This document shows, piece by piece, positions 14,253 through 23,698 of a DNA stretch of 33,001 nucleotides. The notes beneath the pieces were generated by a model. The model was not told the DNA's origin. It was given only the letters and a program-made list of their open reading frames with translations, and did not search any database. Within the stretch, counting starts at the first letter, position 1, and each line of letters begins with the position of its first letter. Source of the stretch: an uncultured Verrucomicrobiota bacterium (GTDB lineage: Bacteria > Verrucomicrobiota > Verrucomicrobiia > Limisphaerales > UBA9464); assembly GCA_903896505.1 (NCBI GenBank), contig CAITXU010000192.1, forward strand, positions 1 to 33,001, written 5' to 3'. A program made the position numbers and the translations under genes.

Positions 14253-16631
14253 ATGAAACGTCTGGCGTTGCTTCTCACCTTGGCGACCTTTGCGGGCCGC
14301 TTTTCTTCCCCTGCGGCACCGGTCACCGGATGGCTCAATTGGCGCGGCCCGGAGCAGTCCGGCGTTTCGCGAGAAAAGGGTCTTCCTTCAAAGCTTGACG
14401 CTCACCACCCGCTCTGGGAGGTGGATTTCCCCGGCCAGAGTGCACCGGTCATCACCGGTAACCGCCTCTATATCAATGGGTATCTGGGTGATGGTCCGGA
14501 TCTCCAGGAGGTGACCGCATGCTTTGATGCCAATACTGGCAAACAGCTCTGGCAACATGCGGAGAACGATTTTCTTTCGGACACCATCTACCTCCGCTAC
14601 GCCACCTCGTCGCCGACCATTGACCCAGAGACCGGCAATATTTACGCCCAACATACCCAAGGTCTGCTGATGGCCTTCTCCCCGGATGGAAAACTCCTCT
14701 GGAAGCACTCCATGATGGAGGAGTTTGGCCGGCTGACTTTCCCAAACTCGCGGACTGCTTCGCCGGTGGTCGACCATGAATTGGTGATCATCCGCGGCAT
14801 CACCAGTGCTTGGGGCGCCCACGGGGCAGCGGGCGACCGATTCTATGCTTTTGACAAGAAGACGGGTGAATTGGTCTGGTCAAGTGCCCCTGGAGATCGT
14901 CCTCAGGACAACACCTTTTCCAATCCTCTGCTGGATATCTGGGAGGGAAAGAGAGTTCTGTATACCGCCGGGGGTGATTCGACGATTCTGGCGATCAACG
15001 CCCGGACGGGTGAGCCGCTCTGGCGTTTTCCTTTCGCCAAGGCCGGAGCCAAGGGTGGCATCAACGCGGCTTTGATCCGGCACAGAAATTCTCTGATCGC
15101 GGTTCACGAATCGGAGAATCTCGATTCATCCGAAATCGGTCGTATGGCGGCATTTCGAATTCCAGCCTCCGCCGAAGTCAAACCGACCAATGCCTTCATC
15201 CCCCATGTGTTTGGGGCAACCAATTTTGAAGTTTGGCGGCAGCCTGCGGTCGGATCGTTGGCCAGTTCACCCGTCCTTGTGGGCAACACGGTGTATGAAG
15301 TGACAGGAACCGGGGATTTGTGTTCCCTCGATGCGACCACCGGACGACTTCACTGGAAAAAGAAGTTGGGTATTGAGCAGCGCCAAAGTTCGCCCTTCTT
15401 TGCGGACGGGCTGCTGTACATCGGTGTCTATGTCACTCTGAAAGATTCCGAGGCTGGTGCTCAGAAAGACGCGGACAGTGTGGCCAACGGGGATTTGGTC
15501 GTGCTGCGTCCCGGCGCGGACGGTGCCGAGGAAATCAGCCGTACTCAGGTTACCGGACGCTGTTTCGGGTCACCCATTGGATACAATGGCAAGGTCTATT
15601 TGCAGACGGACAAAAAACTGTATTGCTTCGGGAAGGCCGGGACCACCAAGGGATCAGTTCCGGACCCATCGCCTGAAAGTTGGCCGAAGCCCGGACCCGC
15701 CGCTCAATTGCAGGTGATTCCTTACGAGATATTCATTCATCCAGGCGAGACGCAATCATTCCGCATCCGGGTGTTGGACGCTCAGGGATTCACTGTTCAG
15801 GAGAGCCTCGATCCGAAGTCGATCCACTGGGAGTCCTACATCCCACCCACCGCGCTGGTCAAAGCCACTTTGAAGGCCTCATTCAATGCCGACGGACAAT
15901 TGGTGGCGGAGCCCGCAAAGACCGCGAGTGCGGGTCAGTTCAAAGCGACTTGGAAGACCGCTTCCGGTACGGAGCTCACTGGCTACATCAAGGGCCGGAT
16001 CCTTCCCGGGCTTCCGCTGAAATATGATTTTGAGGCAATTGAACTGGCGAATACGACGACCAACTCGATTGAGCCGGCCACCAAATTTAACTATCCCCCC
16101 TTGCCGTGGAATTCGGCCCGATTCCGATTTGAAGTCCGGGAGAAGGCGTCGGATTCGGCCACCAACAAAGCGTTGATTAAGACCATCGACAACAAGTTGT
16201 TCCAGCGAGGGCAAGTCTTCTTCGGCTTTCCCGGCATGAGCAATTACACAGTCGAGGCGGATGTGTTGAGCGAAGGAACCCGCCGGAAAATGAGCGAGGT
16301 AGGAGTCATCAACCAGCGCTACATAATGTTGCTCAAAGGCAACGCCCAACAACTCGAGATTAATTCCAACCAGGAACGCCTCAAGGTATCCGTTCCCTTC
16401 AAATGGACGCCGGACACGTGGTATCACCTCAAGACCCGTGTGGATACCGCCCCGGATGGTTCAGCGACGGTTCGAGCGAAGGCCTGGAAAAAGGGCGACG
16501 ACGAGCCGGCCGCCTGGACACTGGAGGTACCGCATCACCACGGTCACACTTCCGGTTCACCTGGTCTCTATGGTTTCGCCCCTCAGGACCAGCGCGTTGC
16601 CATTGATAATTTGACGGTCACTGCGAATTGA
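14253..16631 (+). CDS. Large secreted PQQ-like propeller protein with C-terminal LamG-like domain
   Basis: This 792-aa protein begins with a signal peptide (MKRLALLLTLATFAGRF). Residues about 25-450 are a PQQ-type propeller, starting with WLNWRGPEQSGVSREKGLP and repeating blades such as ACFDANTGKQLWQHA, YAFDKKTGELVWS and SLDATTGRLHWKK. A middle Ig-like segment follows (IPYEIFIHPGETQSFRIRVL). The last about 170 residues look like a concanavalin/LamG-type sandwich (FPGMSNYTVEADVLSEG, then TWYHLKTRVD, ending VAIDNLTV). A propeller plus a sugar-binding-like fold suggests a periplasmic or surface carbohydrate-linked role, but no catalytic residues are evident. The start at 14253 sets the signal peptide at the N-terminus; the upstream in-frame ATG at 14148 would add 35 non-signal residues. 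It is first in an operon with the genes at 16685 and 18352. Confidence 0.9.
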   Translation: MKRLALLLTLATFAGRFSSPAAPVTGWLNWRGPEQSGVSREKGLPSKLDAHHPLWEVDFPGQSAPVITGNRLYINGYLGDGPDLQEVTACFDANTGKQLWQHAENDFLSDTIYLRYATSSPTIDPETGNIYAQHTQGLLMAFSPDGKLLWKHSMMEEFGRLTFPNSRTASPVVDHELVIIRGITSAWGAHGAAGDRFYAFDKKTGELVWSSAPGDRPQDNTFSNPLLDIWEGKRVLYTAGGDSTILAINARTGEPLWRFPFAKAGAKGGINAALIRHRNSLIAVHESENLDSSEIGRMAAFRIPASAEVKPTNAFIPHVFGATNFEVWRQPAVGSLASSPVLVGNTVYEVTGTGDLCSLDATTGRLHWKKKLGIEQRQSSPFFADGLLYIGVYVTLKDSEAGAQKDADSVANGDLVVLRPGADGAEEISRTQVTGRCFGSPIGYNGKVYLQTDKKLYCFGKAGTTKGSVPDPSPESWPKPGPAAQLQVIPYEIFIHPGETQSFRIRVLDAQGFTVQESLDPKSIHWESYIPPTALVKATLKASFNADGQLVAEPAKTASAGQFKATWKTASGTELTGYIKGRILPGLPLKYDFEAIELANTTTNSIEPATKFNYPPLPWNSARFRFEVREKASDSATNKALIKTIDNKLFQRGQVFFGFPGMSNYTVEADVLSEGTRRKMSEVGVINQRYIMLLKGNAQQLEINSNQERLKVSVPFKWTPDTWYHLKTRVDTAPDGSATVRAKAWKKGDDEPAAWTLEVPHHHGHTSGSPGLYGFAPQDQRVAIDNLTVTAN

Positions 16632-16684
16632 GGCTTTTTTGCCATGGTTCGAAGTCTCTGCGTCACCTGCCTTCCCCCTGATTT

Positions 16685-18340
16685 ATGCACATCAAGACTC
16701 TTCCTCTACTTCTTTCCGTCTGCCTGATCGGCGACGCCACCGTATCCGGTGAGGATTGGCCAGCCTGGGGGGGCAACGACCCGGGGCGGAACTTTTTCTC
16801 CGCCGCCAAGGGATTGCCGTCCACCTTCAATCCGGGAAAAATGAAATCCGGTACCGAAGACATCGACCTGGCTACAACCAAAGGGATCAAATGGGTGGCC
16901 AAGCTCGGTTCCCAGAGTTACGGGAATCCCGTGGTGGCGGGTGGGCGGGTCTATGTCGGGACCAACAACGAAAGCCCTCGCGATAAAAGGCACGTTGGCG
17001 ACCGCAGCTGCCTCTACTGTTTTGATGAAAAGACCGGGGAATTCCTCTGGCAATTGGTGGTACCCAAGTTGAAGTCGGGCAAGGTCAACGACTGGGAGAA
17101 TCTGGGGTTGTTGGCCTCACCCGCTGTGGTGGGAGATCGCGTGTATGTGGTGACCAGTCGATGTGAAGTTCTTTGCCTGGACGCCAAAGGGATGGCCAAC
17201 GGCAATGACGGACCGTACATGGACGAGGCAAAGTACATGGTTCAGGACACCGGAAAACCACCGGTTGAACCTGGAAAGACGGATGCCGACATCCTCTGGC
17301 GCTACGATATGATTGATGAGCTCGGCGTCTTTCCGCACAACGCCTCCAATTGCTCCATCCTGGTGGTCGGGGATGTCCTCTACGTCTGCACCTCGAACGG
17401 CCAGGACTGGACCCACGTGAACGTTCCGTCACCCAATTCACCGAGCTTCATCTCGCTGGACGCGAAGACCGGTAAGTTGGTGGGGGAAGACAACGCCGGG
17501 ATTGGTCCACGCATCTTCCACGGTCAATGGACCTCCCCATCCACCGGCATGGTCAACGGCAAGCGTCTGGTTTTCTTCGGTGGTGGCGATGGAGTCTGTT
17601 ATGCCCTTGATGCCGAAGCAAAAAAGGGGGACGGCTCCCCAATCGTTCCAGTCCTTCCCGGACCTGAATTCAAACGCGAGGAAGAAACGGACAATTCCTA
17701 CCTGAAAAAAGTCTGGTGGGCGGATTTGAATCCACCCGAGTACAAAATCAAGGATGGCAAGCCGATCAAATATCCGGCCGCCGAGGGTGTGAGCGAGATC
17801 AATTCCACCCCTGTCTTTTACAAGAACCGGGTGTATGTCGCGACCGGTCAGGACCCGGAGCATGGGGAAGGAGTGGGGCATTTGGTCTGCCTCGATGCGA
17901 CGAAGGCGGGGGACATCACCAAGACGGGAGTGCTGTGGTCCTACCAGGGGATCAAGCGGTCCATCTCGACGGTCAGCATCGATCCGACTTCCGGACTTCT
18001 TTTCGTGGGTGATTTCAGCGGCTTCGTCCACTGCCTTGATGCCGAAACCGGTAAACTCTACTGGGTTTATGACATGAAGGCGCACATGTGGGGCAGCACC
18101 ATGGTTGCCGACGGGAAGGTCTTTGTCGGAGATGAGGACGGTGACTTCACGGTCCTCGCCGCGGACAAGAAACTGAAGCTTCTCAGCGAAGTGAATGTGG
18201 GAGCCCCCATCTATAGTACTCCCGTCATCGCCAACGGGGTCATGTACATCGGCAGTCAAACCCATCTCTTTGCGGTGGGTGCCGAAGGCCAGCCGACTGG
18301 CTCCGACAAGCCCCGCAACGAAATACAGATCAAGAATTAA
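16685..18340 (+). CDS. Secreted PQQ-like beta-propeller protein
   Basis: This 551-aa protein has a signal peptide (MHIKTLPLLLSVCLIGDATVSG) and then DWPAWGGNDPGRNF, a variant of the opening seen in the other two propeller proteins here. Blades recur as YCFDEKTGEFLWQL, SLDAKTGKLVGEDN, CLDATKAGDITKTGVLW and HCLDAETGKLYWVYDMKAH. It is larger than the minimal BamB-like proteins because of insertions such as the DGPYMDEAKYMVQDTGKP loop. No haem motif or other domain is present, so a redox role is possible but unproved. It begins 53 bp after the larger propeller gene, and only 11 bp separate its stop from the ANL enzyme start. This strongly implies one transcript and maybe one pathway. Confidence 0.92.
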   Translation: MHIKTLPLLLSVCLIGDATVSGEDWPAWGGNDPGRNFFSAAKGLPSTFNPGKMKSGTEDIDLATTKGIKWVAKLGSQSYGNPVVAGGRVYVGTNNESPRDKRHVGDRSCLYCFDEKTGEFLWQLVVPKLKSGKVNDWENLGLLASPAVVGDRVYVVTSRCEVLCLDAKGMANGNDGPYMDEAKYMVQDTGKPPVEPGKTDADILWRYDMIDELGVFPHNASNCSILVVGDVLYVCTSNGQDWTHVNVPSPNSPSFISLDAKTGKLVGEDNAGIGPRIFHGQWTSPSTGMVNGKRLVFFGGGDGVCYALDAEAKKGDGSPIVPVLPGPEFKREEETDNSYLKKVWWADLNPPEYKIKDGKPIKYPAAEGVSEINSTPVFYKNRVYVATGQDPEHGEGVGHLVCLDATKAGDITKTGVLWSYQGIKRSISTVSIDPTSGLLFVGDFSGFVHCLDAETGKLYWVYDMKAHMWGSTMVADGKVFVGDEDGDFTVLAADKKLKLLSEVNVGAPIYSTPVIANGVMYIGSQTHLFAVGAEGQPTGSDKPRNEIQIKN

Positions 18341-18351
18341 GCCGACCAATC

Positions 18352-19434
18352 ATGCCTATTCTTAGTGTAGCTCCCGAGGCGGTCACCGCCGCCCAAACCG
18401 AATTGGATGCGCATCTACGGACCATCATCCAATGGCATTTTTCACCGGAAACCGGCAGCCCATTCTGGCTGGACTGGGCGTCGAAGAATTTCGATCCCCG
18501 CCCCGTGATCCAGACTGTGGCCGACCTGCAGAAGTTTCCGAGTTTTCAGGATGAATGGTTGCGGGACCTTCAGCCAGAGGTCTGGGTTCCCAAAGCGTTC
18601 GCCGGCAAGCCGTACAACATTTTTGAAACGGGTGGAACGACCGGAATGCCCAAGCAACGGGTGGGTTGGAATGACTACAAGGTCGACTATGAGGAATTCA
18701 GCGGCAAAATCACCGATGAGCACTTCCCCCGGGGAGGCTCGTGGCTGATGGTCGGGCCCACCGGACCGCGACGCTTGCGTCTGGCCATTGAGCATCTCGC
18801 CAATTTCCGGGGCAGTTCCTGCTACTTCATTGATTTGGACCCCCGCTGGGTAAAGAAGGTTATCACCAACAAGCAATTCGAGGTGGCCCGGGCCTACATG
18901 GACCATGTCATCGATCAGGCGACCACAATTCTGAAACACCGCCGAATTACGGGTTTGTTCACCACACCCAAACTTTTGGAGGCCTTGGCGGAGAAGGTGA
19001 ATCTGTATGAATCGGGTATTCGCGGCGTGTTTTGTGGTGGCACCTCCATGTCGCCCCAATACGTCCGGTTTCTGGTGGAGGAAGTTCTGGAGCAACGCAT
19101 TGGGTTCTACCCAACTTATGGCAATACCTTGATGGGTTTGGCAGCGAGTGTTCCGTTGGAACCGGAGGACCAGTTTTCGGTCACTTACTACGCCCCACAG
19201 CCGCGTGCGGTCCTTCGGGTCGTTGACCCAAAAAACACATTGGAACTGGTGCCGTACGGCCAGTTTGGCCGCGTGGAGCTGACCACGCTGACTCGTGAAT
19301 TTTTCATGCCCCGGTTTTTGGAGCGCGATGAGGCCGTTCGTCGGGCACCCCGTCCACCCTATGCTTGGGATGGTGTCGGTGATGTCCGTCCTTTCGGGGC
19401 GATGGAAAAGACCATCGTCGAGGGCGTTTACTGA
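18352..19434 (+). CDS. Truncated ANL-superfamily (AMP-binding) enzyme, phenylacetate-CoA ligase or EhpF type
   Basis: This 360-aa cytoplasmic protein is related to adenylate-forming enzymes. The phosphate loop is TGGTTGMPKQR (93-103), the A5-type motif is YPTYGNTLMG (253-262), and GDVRPF (343-348) stands where the conserved Asp of the TGD motif is expected. It then ends at GVY, so the C-terminal subdomain, with its catalytic lysine, is absent. Normal ANL enzymes are 430-650 aa. EhpF, a phenazine-pathway protein, is a known ANL member that also lacks this subdomain, and this may be similar. It may bind an aryl or acyl carboxylate and ATP, but full ligase activity is doubtful. It follows the propeller gene by 11 bp and is the last gene before a bidirectional terminator. 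Substrate unknown. Confidence 0.8.
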   Translation: MPILSVAPEAVTAAQTELDAHLRTIIQWHFSPETGSPFWLDWASKNFDPRPVIQTVADLQKFPSFQDEWLRDLQPEVWVPKAFAGKPYNIFETGGTTGMPKQRVGWNDYKVDYEEFSGKITDEHFPRGGSWLMVGPTGPRRLRLAIEHLANFRGSSCYFIDLDPRWVKKVITNKQFEVARAYMDHVIDQATTILKHRRITGLFTTPKLLEALAEKVNLYESGIRGVFCGGTSMSPQYVRFLVEEVLEQRIGFYPTYGNTLMGLAASVPLEPEDQFSVTYYAPQPRAVLRVVDPKNTLELVPYGQFGRVELTTLTREFFMPRFLERDEAVRRAPRPPYAWDGVGDVRPFGAMEKTIVEGVY

Positions 19435-19444
19435 CCCATGTCGG

Positions 19445-19472
19445 CCGGGTGATGTATCCATTCATCACCCGG
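19445..19472. terminator. Bidirectional terminator between the ANL gene and glnD
   Basis: A perfect 10-bp stem, CCGGGTGATG/CATCACCCGG, with an 8-nt loop lies between two convergent stop codons (19434 and 19491). It is symmetric, so it can serve both strands. A T-tract is weak on either side. Confidence 0.6.
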
Positions 19473-19490
19473 TCTTCGCCTGGGATCGGC

Positions 19491-22289
19491 CTATTTTGAG
19501 GGGGTGCCCCCAGCCGTTGGTGTTGGGGTTGTCGCAATAGTCCGAAGCTGAAGTTCAATGGCCTTCAGACGTTCCGGGTCTGTAATTTTTCCGTTGCCGC
19601 GCTCCACAACGTAAAAAGTATCCACAGCAGCGCCGCGCTCGGTGGCGATCTTCGCCAAGGCGATATCGACTCCCAAATCATAGAGGGAGGAGGACAGACG
19701 GAAGAGCAACCCCACGCGGTCCTCTGCCTCCAGATCGATCACCGTGTGCTGGTCCGACGTGTGATTGTCGAACCGCACGGAAGGTTCAATCGCCTCGTCA
19801 CCCACAGACCGGTAACGGGGGGGATAGGCGGGGGCCGACGCGAGGGCCTTCGCAGGGTCCAGCGTCCCGGTCAGGATTTCATGGGCGAGCCGTTCGAATC
19901 GTGACCGGATGACTTCGTCGGCCAATTGGCCCGTTCGTGCATCAGCGACGAAGAATTCATCGAGAACAATCCCATCTGCCCGGGTATAGATTTGGGCTGC
20001 CAAAATGTTGAGTCCGGCAGACGCGAGTGCCCCGGTCAACTTGGCAAACAGGCCGGGACGGTCCCAGGTGCAGATGTGCAGCGAGGTATAGCCACGGTCC
20101 GGCTGATCGCGCCACAACATGACCGGTTCCAGGGCATTGATATCTTGCAGGTTGAACTGCAGGTGCATGAAGCGATGCACCAAAGTGACGTCGCGAAGAA
20201 TCTCACGCGGGCCATGGACACGGAAATAGCGCGGGGGCAGGGCATCGAAATGCGCCTGGATTTCCTCCGTGGCAAACGTTTTCGGGGATACTTCCAAAAC
20301 ATCGGATTGGAGGCGGTCGCGGGCCAGTCGTTCGGCGCGGATGAAGTCCGAATTTCCCTCAAGCACCGCCTGGGTCCGTTGGTGCAACTGGCGTAGGAGT
20401 GAATCCTTGAATCCGTTCCAAAGCGTATCGCTGGTGCCCATCGAATCGGCGAATGTGTGAATCGTCAGGAGATCGAGTCGTTCGGTATCCAGTATCTGGG
20501 CGGCAAACTGATGAATCACGCCGGGGTCCTCAAGGTCCCGCCGCTGGCTCACCTGAACCATGACCAGGTGCATTTCTATCATTTGGCGAAAAATAGCGAT
20601 GGTACCTGGGTCGAGATGGAGCCGGTTTCCCGCCCGTTGGGCAAGGTCTCCGCCAACAATTTCGTGACGTTCCCCGGGCAGGGCCTTTCCGGAATCGTGA
20701 AGGAGCAGGGCCAGATACAGCAAATAAGGCCGTTCCAGCCGGTGCATCATCGGATTGTACCGGTTAAACGGCTCCTTGGTGGAATTCCACACCAGATCGG
20801 CTTTTTCGATGCAGACCAGCGTGTGTTCGTCGACAGCGTATTGATGATAGAACTCGTGCTGTACGAGATTGGTCAGGCGTCCGAACTCCGGCAGCAACTT
20901 GCCAAGGAAACCGACCTCATGCATGGCCCGGGTGATGGGAGCGACATGACCCCGGATATTGAGAATTTCTAGGAGCGTGTTGCGAACATGAGCGCTCATC
21001 ATGAAAGAACGGTTGACCAGTCCCGAGGCCACGGAATGGCGGAGAAGTTGGGCCAGGTCGGGATGAAGCCTCAAACCGCGTTGCTGGAGATGCAGGAACA
21101 CGCGGATGAGGCGCAGAGGGTCGGTTTTGAAGACATCTCGCGAAGCCGCCACCAATTCGGTATCGCGGATTTCAAAGCCATCGAGCTGTTCCGCCCGCTT
21201 CCGATGCTTGCCAAGTCCGGCGTTTAAACGGTCGAGAACGGACACCCGCCGGGGAACGAGGGCCAAACGCTGCTCCAGCGTTCGCGTGATCAGGTGGACA
21301 TTCCGGGTGTGCGTGTAGTAATCCTTCATGAACTGCTCCACGCGCAGCCGGGGGGAGCGTTCGGAGTAGCCAAGACCGGAGGCGACGGCGGGTTTGACGT
21401 TGGCAGCCAGGACTTCCAGCGGACGATTGGCCGAATAGTGAAGTTCCGTCCGCGTGCGCAGCAGAAAATCATAGGCCGACTCCAACTGCTTGCGTTCGGC
21501 GGCATTGATCTGTTCCGAGCGCTCCAATTCAATAAGGGATTTCAGCCCCAGCTTGAAATAGACCACCCAAAGCAGGTTTTGAACATCGCGAAGCCCCCCG
21601 CAGCCTTGCTTGACATTCGGCTCCTGCATGGCCGCCGAGTTGCCATGCTTGTTCCGCCGTGCCGCCTGGTCCGCAAGGCGTTGTTGGATGTATTCGGCCT
21701 GATGCCCCACCACACAATGGGCATGAAACCGTCGCTGAAGCTCGTCAAACAATCGTTCATCCCCGGCCACCCGCCGTGCCTCCAGCAGGGCAGTCTTGGC
21801 CTGGTTGTCCCCGTTGGCGACCGAGATGCAATCGGAAACCGTACGAACAGAATGTCCCACTTTCAGCCCGAGGTCCCATAGCAGGTAAAGTAGCCCGCTG
21901 GTCCATTCAGTGAGAGCGAGTTGGGCTGAACCTTGGGGCGCAAGGCGCGCCGCATGGAGAAACATCAGATCGATGTCACTCTGGGGGGTCAGTTCGGCCC
22001 GTCCATACCCTCCAAAGGCAACCAAGGTCACCCGGGGCGGCGCTCCTTTGGAAGGAATGGCCGACTGGAGGGCCGCCCAACCATGTTGGATGAGGGCGTC
22101 CATCACCGCAGCCCGTGCATGGCAGACGATGAGTCCACCTCCACCGCCGCGATGAAGGATTTTGAGCCGGGCCGATTCCTCCTTCAGGAATGCCTTGTAT
22201 CTGGCCAAATCCTCGGTCGGCTTTCGTCCGGATGGAGTCGGCAGCAGCCGGGCCGCATTGGCTGCGATTTTTGCACTAATGGAGGTCAC
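19491..22289 (-). CDS. glnD: [Protein-PII] uridylyltransferase / uridylyl-removing enzyme
   Basis: This 932-aa cytoplasmic nitrogen sensor adds UMP to PII proteins when glutamine is low and removes it when glutamine is high. The nucleotidyltransferase site is FGGYGRAELTPQSDIDLMF, with Gly-Tyr-Gly-Arg from 94 and metal-binding Asp105 and Asp107. The next block, KQGCGGLRDVQNLLWV (about 227), is diagnostic of GlnD. The HD hydrolase domain has HDSGKALPGERHE from 531. Two ACT glutamine-sensing domains lie at about 745-820 (DRPGLFAKLTGALASAGLNI) and 850-925 (DRVGLLFRLSSSLYDLGVDI). All four expected domains are present at usual length. The start is GTG. No PII gene, amtB or glutamine synthetase is in the window. 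It is divergent from the sigma factor gene, with 130 bp between starts. Confidence 0.97.
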   Translation of the reverse strand: MTSISAKIAANAARLLPTPSGRKPTEDLARYKAFLKEESARLKILHRGGGGGLIVCHARAAVMDALIQHGWAALQSAIPSKGAPPRVTLVAFGGYGRAELTPQSDIDLMFLHAARLAPQGSAQLALTEWTSGLLYLLWDLGLKVGHSVRTVSDCISVANGDNQAKTALLEARRVAGDERLFDELQRRFHAHCVVGHQAEYIQQRLADQAARRNKHGNSAAMQEPNVKQGCGGLRDVQNLLWVVYFKLGLKSLIELERSEQINAAERKQLESAYDFLLRTRTELHYSANRPLEVLAANVKPAVASGLGYSERSPRLRVEQFMKDYYTHTRNVHLITRTLEQRLALVPRRVSVLDRLNAGLGKHRKRAEQLDGFEIRDTELVAASRDVFKTDPLRLIRVFLHLQQRGLRLHPDLAQLLRHSVASGLVNRSFMMSAHVRNTLLEILNIRGHVAPITRAMHEVGFLGKLLPEFGRLTNLVQHEFYHQYAVDEHTLVCIEKADLVWNSTKEPFNRYNPMMHRLERPYLLYLALLLHDSGKALPGERHEIVGGDLAQRAGNRLHLDPGTIAIFRQMIEMHLVMVQVSQRRDLEDPGVIHQFAAQILDTERLDLLTIHTFADSMGTSDTLWNGFKDSLLRQLHQRTQAVLEGNSDFIRAERLARDRLQSDVLEVSPKTFATEEIQAHFDALPPRYFRVHGPREILRDVTLVHRFMHLQFNLQDINALEPVMLWRDQPDRGYTSLHICTWDRPGLFAKLTGALASAGLNILAAQIYTRADGIVLDEFFVADARTGQLADEVIRSRFERLAHEILTGTLDPAKALASAPAYPPRYRSVGDEAIEPSVRFDNHTSDQHTVIDLEAEDRVGLLFRLSSSLYDLGVDIALAKIATERGAAVDTFYVVERGNGKITDPERLKAIELQLRTIATTPTPTAGGTPSK

Positions 22290-22419
22290 ACCAAGGTGAA
22301 GGTGTCCCTCCCCTTGTCAGCATCAAAGCTCAAAATCAGTCGGGACCGACTGCGGGGTCTTCGCGAATCTTTCGTGCAACCTTGTTGCAACAGCGGTTTT
22401 CTAGGACCATTTCAGACCG

Positions 22420-23049
22420 ATGTCCTCCCTTCCGGAGACCGATGAAGATGCCCAATGGATGCTGCGCGTGAAGCGGGGTGGCTCTGACGCGCCGGAAGCT
22501 TTGGCGCGGTTGGTGGAACGGTGGAAACAGCCTGTGGTCCACTTTCTCTTTCGGTCCCTGCCGGATGCAGAGGAAGCCGAAGACCTGGCATTAATCGTCT
22601 TCACCCAACTTTGGAAAAGCGCTGCCCGCTATCAGATTTCGGCAAGATTCAGCACCTTTCTCTTCACCATCGCCCGCAATCTGTGCTTGAACGAATTGCG
22701 CCGACGCGCACGTCATCCTGCAGTATCGCTGGATGAATCCCACGGGGACGACGAAACCCATCCATTCCGACAGATCGAAGACGCGCGTCAGGTTTCTGCG
22801 GACGAGCTGATGCAACGAGGCGAACTGGTGTCCAAGATCAATGAGGCGCTGGCCGCCCTCCCGGAGAAGCAGCGGACTGCCATCGTCCTCTGCCGGGATA
22901 CCGACCTAAGTTATGAAGAAATCGCCGAAATCCTGGGAACCTCGGTGCCGGCCACCAAGTCCCTCATTCATCGGGGGCGGGAGGTGTTGCGGATACGATT
23001 GAAGCCTTATCTCAAAACCGGCGAGTGGAATTCTCCGCCGTCCGATTGA
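22420..23049 (+). CDS. ECF-type RNA polymerase sigma factor
   Basis: This 209-aa alternative sigma factor has region 2 at about residues 27-97 (core-binding PDAEEAEDLALIVFTQLWK, then FSTFLFTIARNLCLNELRR, which matches the -10-binding helix). Region 4 is at about 138-192 (INEALAALPEKQRTAIVL, then the helix-turn-helix SYEEIAEILGTSVPATKSLI). A charged linker of about 40 residues separates them. Region 3 is absent, as expected for ECF sigmas. It heads a cluster on the plus strand: the membrane protein at 23107, DUF3106 at 23699, ThuA at 24705. This arrangement suggests a sigma/anti-sigma pair responding to an envelope signal. I could not derive its target promoter. Confidence 0.95.
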   Translation: MSSLPETDEDAQWMLRVKRGGSDAPEALARLVERWKQPVVHFLFRSLPDAEEAEDLALIVFTQLWKSAARYQISARFSTFLFTIARNLCLNELRRRARHPAVSLDESHGDDETHPFRQIEDARQVSADELMQRGELVSKINEALAALPEKQRTAIVLCRDTDLSYEEIAEILGTSVPATKSLIHRGREVLRIRLKPYLKTGEWNSPPSD

Positions 23050-23106
23050 AGGCTGAATCGAGAACGCAACTTTTTTCATAACGCGGTTTTTCCCGAAGAC
23101 GACTTT

Positions 23107-23673
23107 ATGAAGCCACGACCAAAACCCGGTGTGGAGCCGGCGGCCTGGAGGGAGTCGGTCTGGAAGGGCCGCCGCGGCCCTGGAAACCCGACGTCGGCTG
23201 CACCATCGGCGGCATCCGTCGATGCAGGGCAAAATTTTGGCACTCTCACTTCGGAGCAACAGGTTGAATTGGAGGCGGAACTCGCTCTGGACGGTCTCTT
23301 GGGTATGTTGCCCATCGCGGTGGCTCCCACCAACCTTGCCGCACGGGTCCTCGATGAAGTGGCGCGGGAAGACCGAACGACGCGGACCCACGGTCCATCC
23401 TGGCTGGCCAGGCTTGCTTCGCGATGGACCATCCGGGCGGGTTTGAGGCCGCTCGGGATTGGTCTGGCCCTGGTGCTGGCTGTGGTGGGGGTCATTTCGC
23501 AACGCTCACTTGAAAAACGACTGCTCATGGCCCGGGAAGTGGCCGAAGTGGCCACGATTCCGGGAGTCGATGCTCTTCGCAACTTCGACGCTATTTCCGC
23601 CCTGAGTGCCGACGCTCGGTTACACCCGAGCGACGTTGAACTGATGGCCGCCATGGGTCCCGTGAATCATTGA
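23107..23673 (+). CDS. Single-pass membrane protein in the anti-sigma position
   Basis: This 188-aa protein has an N-terminal cytoplasmic part with a Pro/Ala-rich start and a helical stretch (SEQQVELEAELALDGLLGML, residues 49-68), one transmembrane helix at about 112-131 (AGLRPLGIGLALVLAVVGVI), and a 57-residue outer part. No HxxxCxxC anti-sigma zinc motif is present and there are no cysteines, so it is not a classic ZAS-domain anti-sigma factor. Its place directly behind an ECF sigma gene and its topology make an anti-sigma or accessory role likely. That is context, not homology. Its stop is four or twenty-five bases before the DUF3106 start, depending on which start is used. Confidence 0.75.
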   Translation: MKPRPKPGVEPAAWRESVWKGRRGPGNPTSAAPSAASVDAGQNFGTLTSEQQVELEAELALDGLLGMLPIAVAPTNLAARVLDEVAREDRTTRTHGPSWLARLASRWTIRAGLRPLGIGLALVLAVVGVISQRSLEKRLLMAREVAEVATIPGVDALRNFDAISALSADARLHPSDVELMAAMGPVNH

Positions 23674-23698
23674 GGCAATGGCAACCCCAGGAATTGCG

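Noticed and set aside
16600..16660. Terminator after the first propeller gene of the 14253 operon
   Set aside because: The GGCTTTTTTGCC there has only a 3-bp stem; it is unlikely to stop transcription before the next gene.
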